A stretch of 64,000 bases of DNA from assembly GCF_047496725.1 (NCBI RefSeq), contig NC_132974.1:2301501-2365500 (forward strand), given 5' to 3'. Both the position numbers and the translations under genes were made by a program. This DNA is from Anoplolepis gracilipes (Eukaryota; Arthropoda; Insecta; Hymenoptera; Formicidae). The notes under the pieces were generated by a model. It did no database searches. It was given only the letters and a program-made list of their open reading frames with translations, and was not told the DNA's origin. Shown one piece after another: positions 51,641 to 63,629 of the stretch; positions within the stretch are counted from its first letter, which is position 1, and each line of letters begins with the position of its first letter.

Positions 51641-54600
51641 TACAGTGCGATAGCATACGACATTTAGCTTTATAATTATAACGTGCGTCAATAGCAGGTT
51701 AATATTGGCAAAATGTATTAATTTAACATTCCATCGCGTCCCACTTTTATTATAAAGTCTTCAAATCTTTTAATATTTCAATTTTTCAATTGATATTGAA
51801 CATCTTGATAACTCGATATGAAATTTCCATTAAAGTAAAATTCAATTTAAATAAAAAATTAAATTTTATCTGTCTATGAAATCTTTAAATTTTCAATATT
51901 ATATCGTCGTAATTAAATCTGATTGAAAATATATTTATTGAATGAATTTCAATTTCGTTAAAGAGAGAAAATTCCTATATTAAAATTTATAGTATAAATA
52001 ATATATTATGTAAATTGTAAAATTGATACAAATAATATATCAAGATTGAACTCTTTTTGTACGCCGTCTTGCAAATCGAATCAGACAGGTACTATCTGTG
52101 TCGAGGAAAGAGATTCATATCTATCGAGAAAAATGTCTAGGAAGCACACGATCCGCTTTGATATATGAAAAGCTGCACGTGGGGATAATTAGTGTCGTGC
52201 TAATTATGCGCTTATCCAAACTCGACCTGTCACACATCTCCATATTCAGTCTTTATGTAAATATTCTCTGCGTTTCTCGCTCCGTTTCTGACTTGACACT
52301 TGCAAGAAAATTCTCTTTACGTGAATTCTTGGATTTTATCTTTCCGTCATTTACACGAGAGAAATCTAATGTGCGCGCGTGTGTTTAAACATTATTGCAT
52401 TACGCGCGAAGGTCTTTCCCTAATATGGATCCAGATCGAAAATAAAAGGAGTCTATATAATCAAATATCTTCAACAATGAAGAAAATAATTGAAAAAAAT
52501 TAAGAAAAATGGAAATAAAATGATATATTTAGAAAAAACGTGGTATATTGTGTCTCAAAATATATATATATATACATGAAATAATTATATAATTATATTG
52601 TGATAACTATATAATTATTGCAATATAATTTTTTTAATTCAATGATATTTATGTTTTTCGATAAAAAAAGTTTAGCCGAAATTCTCGATTCGAAGCTGAG
52701 ATAAATTTGTTACGTTTCTTATTTCCGACTCGCTCTTTGGAACGTAGACAGGTCGGAATTTCCGCGCTGCTCTTTTTACCGCTGCCTTCATGGATTTTAT
52801 TTTGCAGCTACGTCTAAGAAACATTCGACCTCAGCGAAAGAATCAATTCGTCAAGGCGTCATTGCACTTGTCTCGCGATTTGTAAAAAGTTGTACTCGTG
52901 TTACTTGTTATTCTTTAGTCAAGTAGATGACTTTTACATAACATGTTCTTTATATAATAACTATAATAAAAATACGGAGAAAGAACATCAAAGAAAATTC
53001 TTTCGTGCATTTTAACAAAAGTAATTTTTTATTTTTATTTGTTTATTCTATATTAAACAGCTTTTTTAAGAGGATTAAAACATTCTCATATAATTAGCGG
53101 TGAGCTTAGAGGAACTTTACGGTTCGTTGGTACTCTTAAGCATGACAAACATGCCATTTGCCCGATTTCTACCATCTTACCGTGTTATAATTACACACTT
53201 TATTACCTAATCTAATTTAATCTGGTTGAAATTACATAAAGTGCATATTCGAAAGGAAATATTTTTTATTCATTCAATTAGTTTTTTTAACGCACTTTTT
53301 TTTATCACAAAAGCGCGCACAACGCGTTTTAACCGCAAAATTATCATGACATTTCGAACTCTGCACTACGGATAAAAGTTGCACGCTTTCGCGAACGCGC
53401 TACCATATTTTACCACACAATATGTGTTTTAAGAGGAAAAAGAACGCGAGCGTGTCCGCCCCCTGCGCGAGATAAAACGTTCGTGGCGTGCATCGCGTGT
53501 TTGTTACCGTCGAGCTGTCCTCGTTAATCCGGCCGTCGTATGCAGCCTTAAGGTCGTCATGATATATCGGAAGCAGTTGTAAAATCACGTAAACTAACTT
53601 TGAAAAACTCCAAAAGGCTTAAGCAGGCGTTTAAGTACGTTTTGTGCGTTTCATCGAGAAGATTGAGCGCTCTTCGATCACATTGTCATTGTAGAAAATT
53701 CAGACAGCGTAGTATATTACGTATTTATACAGCTGTTTACACAGAAAAGTGTGAATGAACTCTTTCATGCGATACATACATAAATTTCATTTAATTTTTT
53801 ATTATGAATGTTACAAGAGAAATTTGAAATTAAAGAAACACAACACTTGAAATAATTAAATTGAATTAATTTTCACAACGTCATGATAATTTATTCGATC
53901 TATACTTAAGTGTTGTAACGAACATTGCGTGTGATATTAAAAATATTAATATATTATATCTTGAATTTCTATTTCACTCTTTGGAGTCGAATGAAAATTT
54001 GAGTTAAATAAAGAACCGTATCTCATTGAACGTAGATCATTTTAGAACTCTTACCGAAAATTAATTATTCCCAATGTCGCAACCTTGGCACTCTTCGCTT
54101 ACTGCAGCACTGACACGCGGATAAAATATTACAGGTGTGAAACATGGTATCCTCGTGACAGTATTTTTCAACGAGTCTAATTTTAGAGATTTTCCGAAAT
54201 ATATTTCCGAGAATCTAAAATATATATATATTTGGAACCTTTTTGAAAGAAAGATAGAGAAGGAACATCAAATCTTTTGTGATTTTCTTTGGAAATATTC
54301 CATCAAATGATTGTAATATATTTCGATTAAAAATTATTTTAATTATCAGCGATTATAGTGGACGACATCCTTTGCCTGAAATACCTGTTATTGACGATCG
54401 TAGATTGAATTCTCAAGACGTTTACGAGCCTTCAAGGAGCGCTTAAAATCGTAATAACGCGTATCTATTAAACTAACGGCCCATTAAAGAAGAAAAACTT
54501 TCACCGCAATTACGTGATCAATCTTTAAAAAAAACACACCCGTGCGTGAACGACGACGGCTAAATCGTTAAGTATAAGCTCGGGTAAGCGTAATTTTTTT

Positions 54601-54916
54601 AAGAGCCTGTAAAAAAGATTTCGCAAAAACTAGTAATTTGAAATTTTACGCTTTGTAAAGTCTTCTGTTTAACGTAAATATGGAAATAATACAGGTCGTT
54701 CTCTTACAACTGTCCGTTTAAATTAGCGTAATTATTTCGAAAATTAATTTTGTAATTCTTTCACGCACACGTAAACGCGACAGGGTACACATCGATTAGT
54801 GATAGTTCATTATCGTTGTTGATCAATATCGATTAGGGGCTAACCAACAGTTTGTCGGTCGGCTGAGTTATTGATCGGACGAGCAAATTCGCGTACAACG
54901 TGGCGGCATCGGTTGA
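51641..54916. other. Mostly AT-rich stretch with mixed patches
   Basis: Mixed patches at about 52080-52430, 52680-52870, 53290-53690 and 54360-54600; the rest is AT-rich. Frames at 52098-52503 and 53400-53588 are short and domainless. A TA run is present near 52559-52575. No gene or element supported. Confidence 0.55.
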
Positions 54917-55018
54917 ATCATGTTACGCAATACGGCAGTGACATTTCTCATTATAGAAGCTTTGAACTTGTTTATCTCAGTTTATGATAAATGTCACTTC
55001 CATGTTGCATAACACGCT
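54917..55018 (-). ncRNA. miRNA-like hairpin (or MITE palindrome)
   Basis: The left arm 54917-54951 is the inverted match of 54984-55018, 28 of 35 bases by hand alignment, around a 32-base loop. The core GTGACATTT/AAATGTCAC pairs perfectly. Read as a minus-strand transcript, three of the seven mismatches become G:U wobbles, giving about 31 pairs in 35; the plus-strand transcript gains one. Length, loop and mismatch spacing fit an animal pre-miRNA. The mature sequence is not one I recognise. A partial further copy of the arm (GCTTCTAT... TAATG) just beyond at 55016-55034 points instead to a decayed palindromic MITE. Strand and class are inference. Confidence 0.3.
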
Positions 55019-56240
55019 TCTATTGTAATGGGACGTGACACAATGTAGGAAATTAAATTCCACGCGATATAGCTGACGTAAAAATAGATTCCGATTTTTT
55101 TTTTCTTCTTTTAATTCACATCGCACAATTGTAATAGGATGGAAGTTTTAAATCCGCTTTCCATATGTCAAGCAAGATTATCGCGATGTTAGCAGGAGTC
55201 ACTATGCTCACCGGTAGCTTCTCAACGCCGTTCGCTCTCCTAGTCGTCATGGAAACGCCTCTTTGAGATTCTCCCTCGAGTCAAGTGTAGGCAGTTATCA
55301 GAAGGTATACAGGATGCAAGGTCGATCCTTAGGAAAACGACACTGCTCTCTCTTATAATATCGAATAATATAAATTGGCCGATAAATCTAAACGATTGTA
55401 TCTATAGGCATGCTCATGTATTAGTCAGCAATTTGTCTTTGCAGCTTCAATTTGCTTCGGAGATGTTTCTTTAACGCGAACTTTATCGTTGATACAAAAA
55501 TATATTGCAACCATTTCGATTTATTCGATTAATTCGCGTGATATTATTTTTTTTATTTTTAGTAACAGATTTATCTATTTGCGAACGCTGAATCTGGGCT
55601 TTTCGAAATCGATAATGATTCGGATAGAACGGTGTCTTCTCTCTCTATAAACGGCAAGATATTCTTTTATTTTTCTCCATTAGAACGGTGATATCGATGC
55701 TTAAAGGAATCGTCCTTCGTTGGAATTAAGGGATATAGAAAGGATAAATCCGGACGAAGAGTTCAAACGATCCTCGCGAAATCCCGAGCGACGAACGATT
55801 CATCGTACTTTTTTACCCGATCGGATCCTCTTCGTGTCACCCTTCTGTCGCTTGGCAGTGGCTTATGGGATTCCGTTTCTCTCTACCGCCTTCGAAATCC
55901 GCGGCAGGGACAGGATGTATCGTAAAAAAAAAAAAAAAAAAAAAGAAGGAAGTGTTCGAAAAATCGAAGATGACCTATAAACCGAGATATCATCATCGCG
56001 ATATAACGACTGGTATACGAATGTCTATTCACTTATTCCTTTTTCATTTCCTTTTTCTAAGGAAATATTTTATAGTCAAATCGAGCGAGCATGTAGGTTG
56101 GATTTTTCAGGAAATAGTTTATGTGATTTCTTTACAACGTATTTGTATTTTTCTTGTTTGGCATATTTTATTTCATTTTGATTTCGCATAGTTTATTACA
56201 CTTGACAACTCTTTTATTCTTAAAGGATCTTTCGTTGAAT
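55019..56240. other. Mixed to CpG-containing stretch
   Basis: Balanced composition at 55190-55330 and 55600-56030, AT-rich elsewhere. An RFX X-box-type word lies at 55243 (listed in findings). A run of about 20 A is at 55924-55943. Overlapping plus-strand frames at 55720-55980 and 55865-56191 read through this A run and have no domain. Confidence 0.45.
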
Positions 56241-56640
56241 TTTAATTTAGGAGACTCACACATTCTTTATTGAAATTAAAATCTGATTATATAATTGTCA
56301 TAGATATTTGTGACTTAAGAAATAATTTATTTTTATGCCAGAAATTTATATATGAAATAAATATTGGAAGTAAAAGCCTTATTAATTAATAATGTATACA
56401 TTTAACTGAATAACGATAATAATATGTATTATTGATACACATATAAGCTGTAGTATTGCATAACCAGGTCGTTAATCAAATATTCAATAGATTACCTAGA
56501 TGCAGCGTCATTTAATTATTAGATTCATTTGTGATTCATCGCGTACAGTCCGCGGTCAGAATTTCTATTATATTAATCGTTAGATGCGACATTATTCGGC
56601 GTCGTTCATATTATATTATCATCGCACAGATAATTATCTC
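56241..56640. other. AT-rich non-coding stretch
   Basis: No repeat, element or gene seen. Confidence 0.65.
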
Positions 56641-57240
56641 CGACGACTAATATACCGCGTTTTGCCCCCGATATAACAGGGGAGAGCGTGAATCCCTTGG
56701 CTCATATAACGCCTTGCATCCCGCGCGATACTTTGTCGCTCGCCCCTTTCATTCCCTCCCCTCAAAAAAGATCCGATAAATTTATCCTTCTCGATCTCTC
56801 CTCCTTTCGTCCGCCCGCCTTCATTCTTCTCCTTCGGGACTCTCTTCTCGTCGCTCCGCGTTTTCGTTCGTGTGGTCGGGCGTAAAACATTTATAGTGTC
56901 AGGACCGTGTAAACCGCCGACGAGAGAGAAGGTGCCGGCATACCAGGACTCTGAATGGCGTCGTCGGGTGTGCGCGCATGTGCGTTCCAGCTGCAACGCA
57001 CGTCCACGCGTGGAGGGTTCTAAAAATATGCGCGCGCGCGCGGCCACCCCGAGTGTACTTGAAACTGCAGCAGCAGCAGCAGCAGCCGAGTTCGCGGGAG
57101 AAAAAAAAAAATGGATTTTACGACGCCCGGTTCGATATTGCGTGCGCTGCTCTTCGAGGAAATTAAACACGAAAAGTGCATGCATACACCCACAGAAAAG
57201 ATTTAATGCTATTATTTTTCAATCTGTCATAAAGTAGGAT
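56641..57240. other. CpG-rich island with long open frames on both strands
   Basis: A dense CpG block. The minus-strand frame at 56634-57185 starts at an ATG and stays open for 183 codons, including a poly-Ala run from the CAG/CTG repeat at 57067-57086. The plus strand is open at 56872-57237 as well. Residues are Arg/Gly/Ser-rich with no domain, and simultaneous opening of both strands is a composition effect. The block could be a promoter or untranslated exon. An alternating GC run lies at 57030-57042. No TATA box noticed. Confidence 0.3.
57067..57086. repeat. (GCA)6-7 trinucleotide repeat
   Basis: Six full GCA units plus two bases. It would encode Ala, Ser, Cys, Gln or Leu runs depending on frame. 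A triplet unit hints at, but does not prove, coding sequence. Confidence 0.9.
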
Positions 57241-57719
57241 CGTCGATATAGGGACGATCATATTTATTATTAAAGAAACAATATTTTAATCTTGTTGGAA
57301 AATTCTTAAATCTAAAATAATATGAGCTCTTGGTGCTATCTCGTTAATTTTTAGTAAGGTGTTGCTTGATAGCGCCAATTATTATGACGTTAACATCAAG
57401 CATCAGTTATTCTAAATGTAAGAATATATAAAATTTAGATCTGTATCTCTAACAATAAGTATATAATACAATTTTACTTAATTCGAGAGAGGAGAATAGG
57501 AATAATTTATTTAATTTTAAAATTGTTTTTTTTTTATACAACATGAGATTGTGACGATGACTAAACATATTAAGAATATCAACATCCGTGAAGTTTTTCG
57601 TAAGTTTTTTCTCTCGTAACATCTGCAAACTTTTTTTATCGATCTCTTTTTATATATCTCTTTTCTGGAAAAGCACGAACTCCAGTCGTACCTCATCACT
57701 CGACGTTATGGTGAACTGC
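57241..57719. other. AT-rich non-coding stretch
   Basis: AT-rich, with a short T run near 57528-57536. No gene seen. Confidence 0.6.
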
Positions 57720-58013
57720 ATTTATTTGATATTTCCTTTTCGATATGGTGCGCGCGATATACTTTATAGTCATCGATGGTAAATGCACCGTGAATATATC
57801 TCGTGGATGAGGATATCTCTATATTTCCACCGTCGCTAGCTATCGCGCTGTCGACGACGGTACAGCAGAGAATCCCTTTCCATCTGGAGAGGGTTTCTGG
57901 CGCGTTATTCTAAGCACTATAGCTTTTGCGCCCTCTCGTCCCATCTCTTGGTTTCTATGGTGATCCGAAGAGGGGTTGCGTCCCCTGTGAATCACCCCGC
58001 AGGTTGATTGTCG

Positions 58014-58018
<5 letters not shown>

Positions 58019-58058
<40 letters not shown>

Positions 58059-58069
58059 ATATATATATA
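58019..58069. repeat. (TA)n microsatellite with one interruption
   Basis: TA units from 58019 to 58054, a CAA interruption, then more TA units to about 58069. Confidence 0.93.
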
Positions 58070-58267
58070 ACGCTAGCTATACGGGAGGCGATCCATAAGC
58101 GGCGAAATACTTCCTACTTCTTGCGTACGCAACTACTCGGCAGACGGTTCGTTTGCAATTTATCGTTTCTTCTTATTCCTTCGTCATCGCTTGTTATCGG
58201 AAAAGGTGTTAACGTAGAATAACGAGGCAGTGCGGCAATCGATTCACGAGAAACTATAACAAGCCAG

Positions 58268-58318
58268 AGGCGGCGGCGGCGGGGGGGGGGGGAGAGGGGA
58301 GGGGCGAGGGGGTTTTAA
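58268..58318. repeat. (GGC)n followed by G12 and a purine G-rich tract
   Basis: GGC triplets, then twelve G at 58281-58292, then GAGAGGGGAGGGG-type sequence. Several G runs lie close together, so the plus strand could form a G-quadruplex. Confidence 0.85.
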
Positions 58319-58860
58319 ACAAGTTTCGACAGCGTGTGTCTATTTGTCAGTATTACGAGATTTCGCGGATTTGTGTTGATAACAACGGATGCGCACATTT
58401 CGACGAGAAAAATCCCCGCGCTCCATCCCGTCCCGCAGGGTTATAAATTGTAATTGCCGGCGACTGGACCATCGTGATATCGCGCCTTTCACATTATTCG
58501 TTTCTCCGCGGCGGACCGTCCCTGGCCGCGTTCCAGGGGGGATAAATTGAACAGGATTTCGTTGTGTCTCCCGCAACTTCCTCTCCGGCAACTCTTCTTG
58601 CCGAAACTTTTGCCGAACCCCGCGCGTTTTCTCGTCAGTCGGTTCTCCACTTGCACGAACTTTCGTTGACTTTATTGAACCGGACGAATGCGGCGAACGC
58701 GCGCGACGAGACTGAAATAATAGTCTACCGCCTCTAGACGACGATGTAACTCGGGCTTGTCAACGCCGTCATAATTACAGACCGCGATCGATAACTTATC
58801 ACTCAGAAGCTCGAAGCACGTACAGCTAGTCTACCCAAAGAGTTAATAGCTCTTGAATAA

Positions 58861-59847
58861 ATACGATACATTATTTCGTGATTTCTGCTGTCTTTTTACA
58901 CATGTATGGCTTTTTATCAAAACACATGATTTATGATATAAATATATAAAAGAAGACTCTAATCTTATCATAGTCTTTCAAAATTTGCCTAAAATTAGAG
59001 AATCGTTAAGTAATAATTTATATATGCATAAAGCAAAATTATTTTCTGAAAAGTACTATATCACGTAATAAAGTTAGACACACATACATCGAATATGTAA
59101 TTAATTATCTTTGATAATCTTATGCGAGCGGAGATAAACATCTTTCGTACAAAGTTTAAGTCGCTAGGGGAGTTGGTAAAATTTTGAAATTCCATTAGAT
59201 AGATAATCCATAGAGATTATACGAGGAATCTTGTTAAGACGATATGCGTACTCGCGCGAGCGAATTATGGATTATTCAATCGACGCGATATTTCTCATGT
59301 TGAAATATTTCGGAGCATGATTAAGATCACGGGTGAACGAATAAGACATTTTAAACGTGCTTATTGGAAAAGACGATGGGAAAAAGTATCGTTTATACGA
59401 ATGGCAATAAAAAACAGTAATGAACACGCGATGCGCGAGTGCGAAGTACAAATAACGAGCGATGAACGATTTCGCAATCCTGTGTAATTGCTTCGCTTCA
59501 AGAAAATTGAGAAAGTAAGCGAGGAACCGATTATCCCTGCCATATCGACGAACGTTTTTCTTTCAAACGATTTTAGATTGATTTTGCACGATGAAAAAAG
59601 ATCTAAACATTTTTTTTTTTTTCGCTTCAAAGAAATATTAAGCAAAGTCAACGAAATATAATAATTACATAAAGTCATATAAATTATAATAAGAAAGCCT
59701 ATATGTGTGAAAGAAGTCGTAATATATCTTTTACAGAAGAGAGAAAAAAAATTTACATAGGAAACAAATACCACTCTTTAATTTCATTTTTTAAATGAGA
59801 TTATTTTATTGAAAAAAAATTATAATATGCATATTTTTATATAGATA

Positions 59848-59899
<52 letters not shown>

Positions 59900-60080
59900 A
59901 TATACATTTATGAATATGTATTTTATGTATACCTATAAATATGCAATTTATATATATAAATTACAGTATATATAATACAGTGACAGAATGCTTTTAACAA
60001 GACGGTAGTCGTATCTTAGTGAATAAAGACGTTGATATACGCGCGCATGTATAAATAAGAGGATGTGTTTGCCGAAACGT
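58861..60080. other. AT-rich stretch upstream of the promoter block
   Basis: AT-rich, with the (TA)n run at 59852. The minus-strand frame at 59361-59774 (137 codons) is Ile/Phe/Ser-rich, has no domain and I do not accept it. Confidence 0.55.
59852..59897. repeat. (AT)n microsatellite, about 22 units
   Basis: Nearly pure AT units; flanking words on both sides (ATATAGATAG and TATATCTATAT) are roughly complementary, so the whole tract can fold back. Confidence 0.93.
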
Positions 60081-60418
60081 CAAGTGTAAATCCTGAGTCA
60101 ATCGCGTCGCATAGTCTCTCAAGCTTTGATTAACCGCGCGTATGTATACACAGACACGCGCACACACATATGTACGTGCGCGCTGATCGAGCTCGCAATA
60201 GTACGCGGGGGCGACCGCGAGGCGGCGTTGAGAGCGGCGTGCCTGGTGGCGTCGCTAGTGGTCAATGGCGCCGGTTGATAGCGGGATCGTTGTTAGTCAC
60301 GTCGGGACCACGTACAGTGACGGTCGTGGAAATAGAGAGTCGTAAAGTCGGCAGACAGAGACAAAAACGCGGAGCGATCGCGAGGGGAAGCGATATCGTG
60401 GACACGAAAAGCATCGCG

Positions 60419-60508
60419 TGAGAGAGAGAGAGAAGGTGACAGAAAAACAGCAGGCGGGCGTATCAGTACCAGAGAACGCCGTCGTCACTCTCGATTCAGT
60501 ATATAAAG
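60419..60508 (+). promoter_or_regulatory. Core promoter: GAGA tract and TATA box
   Basis: TATATAAAG lies at 60500-60508, a strong TATA box in a CpG-rich block where AT words are scarce. About 65 to 80 bases upstream is GTGAGAGAGAGAGAGAAGG (60419-60437), the kind of tract bound by GAGA factor at many fly developmental and inducible promoters (family knowledge). A start about 30 bases downstream would be near 60530. No strong initiator was seen at that point; GGACGTG at 60633 resembles a downstream promoter element but is too far from 60530 to pair with it. The rest of 60081-60419 is CpG-rich with no other clear box. Confidence 0.5.
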
Positions 60509-60529
60509 CTCCGGGCGACTCGTCGTGCG

Positions 60530-60951
60530 CTGCTAATCCGTAGTGCGTGGGTCCATTCGTGCGCGCGCGCGTGCGTATGTATTATCGCGTGTGTATCTAC
60601 CTCGTTTCGGTGAGTGCGGGAGTCTAGGAGACGGACGTGCGTCGTTGTCTCGGTGTCGATTTCATTTGTGTCGTTTCAACATCCCCGCTCGACGGAGGGA
60701 ACGAGACGCCGCGACGGCCAACGCGTCATAGTAGTGTGCCTAAACGCGGAAAGAAGGAGAGATAGGAGTGCCTGTAGAGAGGAAGAGGACAAGCAAGCGA
60801 CGTAGAAGAGAGGCGGCGGTGGAGGCGGAGGAGGGGGAGGCGGCAGTACGAAGTGACGGATTTGTTTTCTTACACAACGGTGGAGCAAAACGGCCTCAAG
60901 CTGTGGGGCTCTGGGGCGTTTTTCCTTCCTCCGCAAGGGATGTACTACCCT
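60530..60951 (+). other. Candidate first exon (mostly 5' UTR) of an unidentified gene
   Basis: The exon would start near 60530 and end before a perfect GTAAGT donor at 60952. Only two ATGs occur between. The second (60940-60942) has G at -3 and opens a four-codon start, MYYP, that runs in phase 0 into the donor. The frame is also open upstream of it from just after a TAG at 60775, without an earlier ATG; those 54 codons include an Arg-rich low-complexity part and then residues ending GAFFLPPQGMYYP. A second good donor, CG|GTGAGT at 60610, would end the exon earlier, after an ATG at 60577 with 11 codons, also phase 0. Long CpG-rich leaders with a start codon next to the first intron are common in insect regulatory genes. 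The gene was not recognised. Confidence 0.4.
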
Positions 60952-61414
60952 GTAAGTGTTGCATTATGTTATAGTTTATGGGCGACAAAAAAAAAATTCA
61001 CCTAACTATTCACCGAGCTCTCGTTATTCCGTTCGACGCTCGCGAAATAACCGAAACGTTTGTACCCTTATTATTCTTACGCCCCTGTCCCGTTCGCGAT
61101 GAGAAAAAGGTCTCGAGAGCGTCGCGTCGGTTCGATAAGAGGCGTCGGGTCGACGGACCACGCTATCCGTCGGCGCCAACTCGCCTCGCGATTCGTCGCC
61201 GAACAATTGGACAGAGTGGCGGGAACAGTGCCCTTTACTCGTAGCTCCTTTCTCCGAACACGAATGATTATACTCTCAAGTAACGCTCCAATCCATTTGC
61301 ATTCGCGCGAATAATCTCGGTATAATGCAGTCTTAATTTCATTATGTTCTCTCCTATATCGTATATATTTATATGCTTTATTGACGCTGGAATTTACAAG
61401 GAACAATTGGTATA

Positions 61415-61416
<2 letters not shown>

Positions 61417-61442
<26 letters not shown>
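61417..61442. repeat. Homopolymer T26
   Basis: Twenty-six consecutive T between mixed-composition flanks; a slippage tract or reverse of a retroposon tail. Confidence 0.92.
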
Positions 61443-61445
<3 letters not shown>

Positions 61446-61786
61446 GCTCTTCTCAACACGTTTTAAACATGTGACTTTTCTTGAATCGGCACGGTGTGTG
61501 GCATGCATGACTTTCATCGATCCGCCGCTCGTGTCTATGCTGCTTGAGCCTCCGCGTCCTGTTTTTTTCCTTTTCCCTTCGATTCTCGCTGCTTCTTCCT
61601 TCTTCGTCGCGCCAACGCGGACGAGAACGCACGAAATTGCGTGAACGTCGAAAGCGGTCCGACGGTGAATGTCCTTGAGCATCGATGGCTCCGTTTGTTA
61701 TCTCCTCTTCCAACGTGAATCTTTGTTCTTTCCTCATAACCGAAACTCCGATGTTGTAGGTTATGTTCGCCTTGGTGCTGTAAACG

Positions 61787-61790
<4 letters not shown>

Positions 61791-61830
<40 letters not shown>
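61791..61830. repeat. (GA)20 microsatellite
   Basis: Twenty uninterrupted GA units followed by a short TA run. GA repeats are potential GAGA-factor sites; this one lies about 1.3 kb downstream of the predicted start. Confidence 0.96.
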
Positions 61831-61832
<2 letters not shown>

Positions 61833-62727
61833 TATATGTATATATAAAGAGAAAGGGAAAGGATGAGGGAGCGTGGGAAAGAGCGAGATGACGTTATTCT
61901 ACTGGTTAGCTCGTTTTCGGAATAACTGTCGGAGGAACGCCTTGAACGGCGCATGGCTCGTGTATTAGCGAAAATGAACGTGAAACTGAGGAAATATTCT
62001 TCGATTTAACGGCGAGAGAGATTTAACGCGCTGTCCTGTTTGATGCGTCGCGTTAGCCAGTGAAAGTTAAATAACCGCTTGTTTTGCTGCTGCTACTAAT
62101 CGCACATATGATAATTAAATAATGTTCGGTGATAAAAATTTTAAAATTATTTATCGAGATTAATCGAGGTATAAATGGCGACGATGGAGTATATTTCATT
62201 GGAGAAAACCACAGTGATGATTATAAAAATTTGGTTTATTCAACAGATGGCAAGAAATTATCATATAACGTTAAGAATACGTTTTATCGTGAGAAAATAC
62301 TGCGGTATTATTCTCTCTAAAGTTAAAATTAGTCTTTAAAATTTCAAAGATGCTTAGTCGACTTTTAAAGATATCATGTGGAATTTCAAAGAATGAAATA
62401 TCATTTTATTATTTTAAGCAGATAAAAATAAAAATTTATTATTGTACTTTGGACGAATTAAATTTTGAGACACGGTCTGTCTCAAAAATAATTGTTGTTC
62501 TATAGATAATACAATGCTAACAGTTAGAATAGTGTATACATTCTATTTGAAAAAATGCATTTTTTGTTGCATCATAAAACTTCTGAGAATCACTTCGGTT
62601 CACTGAGATTCACATATTCTTTTTTTTGTTACAATGAAAATTGGCCTCTGTCGAAGCCTTTTGGATTTTAGAAATCATGTTATAACGTATTGTCCTTTTA
62701 GCTTCAGACATTTTCTCTTGGGACGAA

Positions 62728-62797
62728 TTTCTTTTATTGTATTAAATTATTTCAATGCAAAAATTCTTCTACTGTATTAAATTATTTCCATACAAAA
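62728..62797. repeat. 35-bp tandem duplication, two copies
   Basis: Copy 1 is about 62728-62762 and copy 2 about 62763-62797. They share TGTATTAAATTATTTC and differ at a few positions. AT-rich, non-coding. Confidence 0.85.
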
Positions 62798-63590
62798 AAG
62801 TAGTGAACATTGTTTTGACTTTCTATTTATACATTTAAACTTTTTTTGATTCTTTTTTCTTCTTCTAAACTAAACTCTGATATTTTATTAAAAACTCATT
62901 GAATCATTTTGAGTGTTTCCAAAAATGATTTTTTGAACTTGATACAAATGTTTGCTCTTGGCTCCATTATCGGTTTTTCGAAGAATTTGAGAAAGATACT
63001 CTCACTTTTCTTGTCGTAGCAAATGAAAAGAGCAATGTAGCTTAACTAAATTTTACAAGATTATAAATGAAGTATTAAAGAAAAAGGCTGCATGTTATTT
63101 TAACGATATTACTTATGCCATCTGTGGAATATTTTTGTGGACTATTTATATATACATACATATACACACATTAATTAATATGAACTCAAGGCTTATTCAA
63201 AATAATGATGGTTTATCAATAATATAATAAAGAATTACTAATAATATAAATTTTATTATTTTCCTTGAGAAAAGAAAATTTTAACAAAAATTAAATATGC
63301 ATTTAATCGCTTTTATAATGCATTATATTACAGATAAAACGATTTGTAATATTACACCTTCTGTAAATTATTACTACTTAAAAAAACTTATACTAGATTA
63401 TAACATTAGACTCATACAATTTATTTAATTGGCTAATATATAAAATATATGTAGAAGTGGAGGAAAAGAGAGAGGAGAGAATGTGTAATTTATATACATT
63501 TATATAAAATCGAAAGTAAACGAGGTTAATATTCCACTTTCTCTTCCAACATACATTCCCAACGAAAGCTTGTGCAATTTTTTTCGTATG

Positions 63591-63594
<4 letters not shown>

Positions 63595-63625
<31 letters not shown>
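63595..63625. repeat. (TC)15 microsatellite
   Basis: Uninterrupted TC units. Confidence 0.95.

Positions 63626-63629
<4 letters not shown>

Larger units (their letters stand above)
57720..58860. other. CpG-rich block with TA and G-rich repeats
   Basis: Balanced to GC-rich DNA with a (TA)n run at 58019 and a GGC/poly-G tract at 58268-58318. Frames at 57926-58222 and 58340-58591 have no domain; the first translates the TA run. Proximity to the promoter at 60500 makes upstream regulatory function plausible. Confidence 0.35.

Noticed and set aside
56634..57185. Minus-strand open frame of 183 codons with an ATG and a poly-Ala run
   Set aside because: It lies in a CpG-rich block where the plus strand is open too, has no domain, and the Ala run comes from a CAG/CTG repeat. 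Possible, but not supported.
61077..61682. Minus-strand open frame of 201 codons
   Set aside because: It reads through the T26 tract as poly-Lys and through Arg-rich composition; other frames are open over the same DNA and no domain is visible.
61535..61954. Minus-strand frame of 139 codons with Ser-Leu repeats
   Set aside because: The repeated residues are the translation of the (GA)20 microsatellite.
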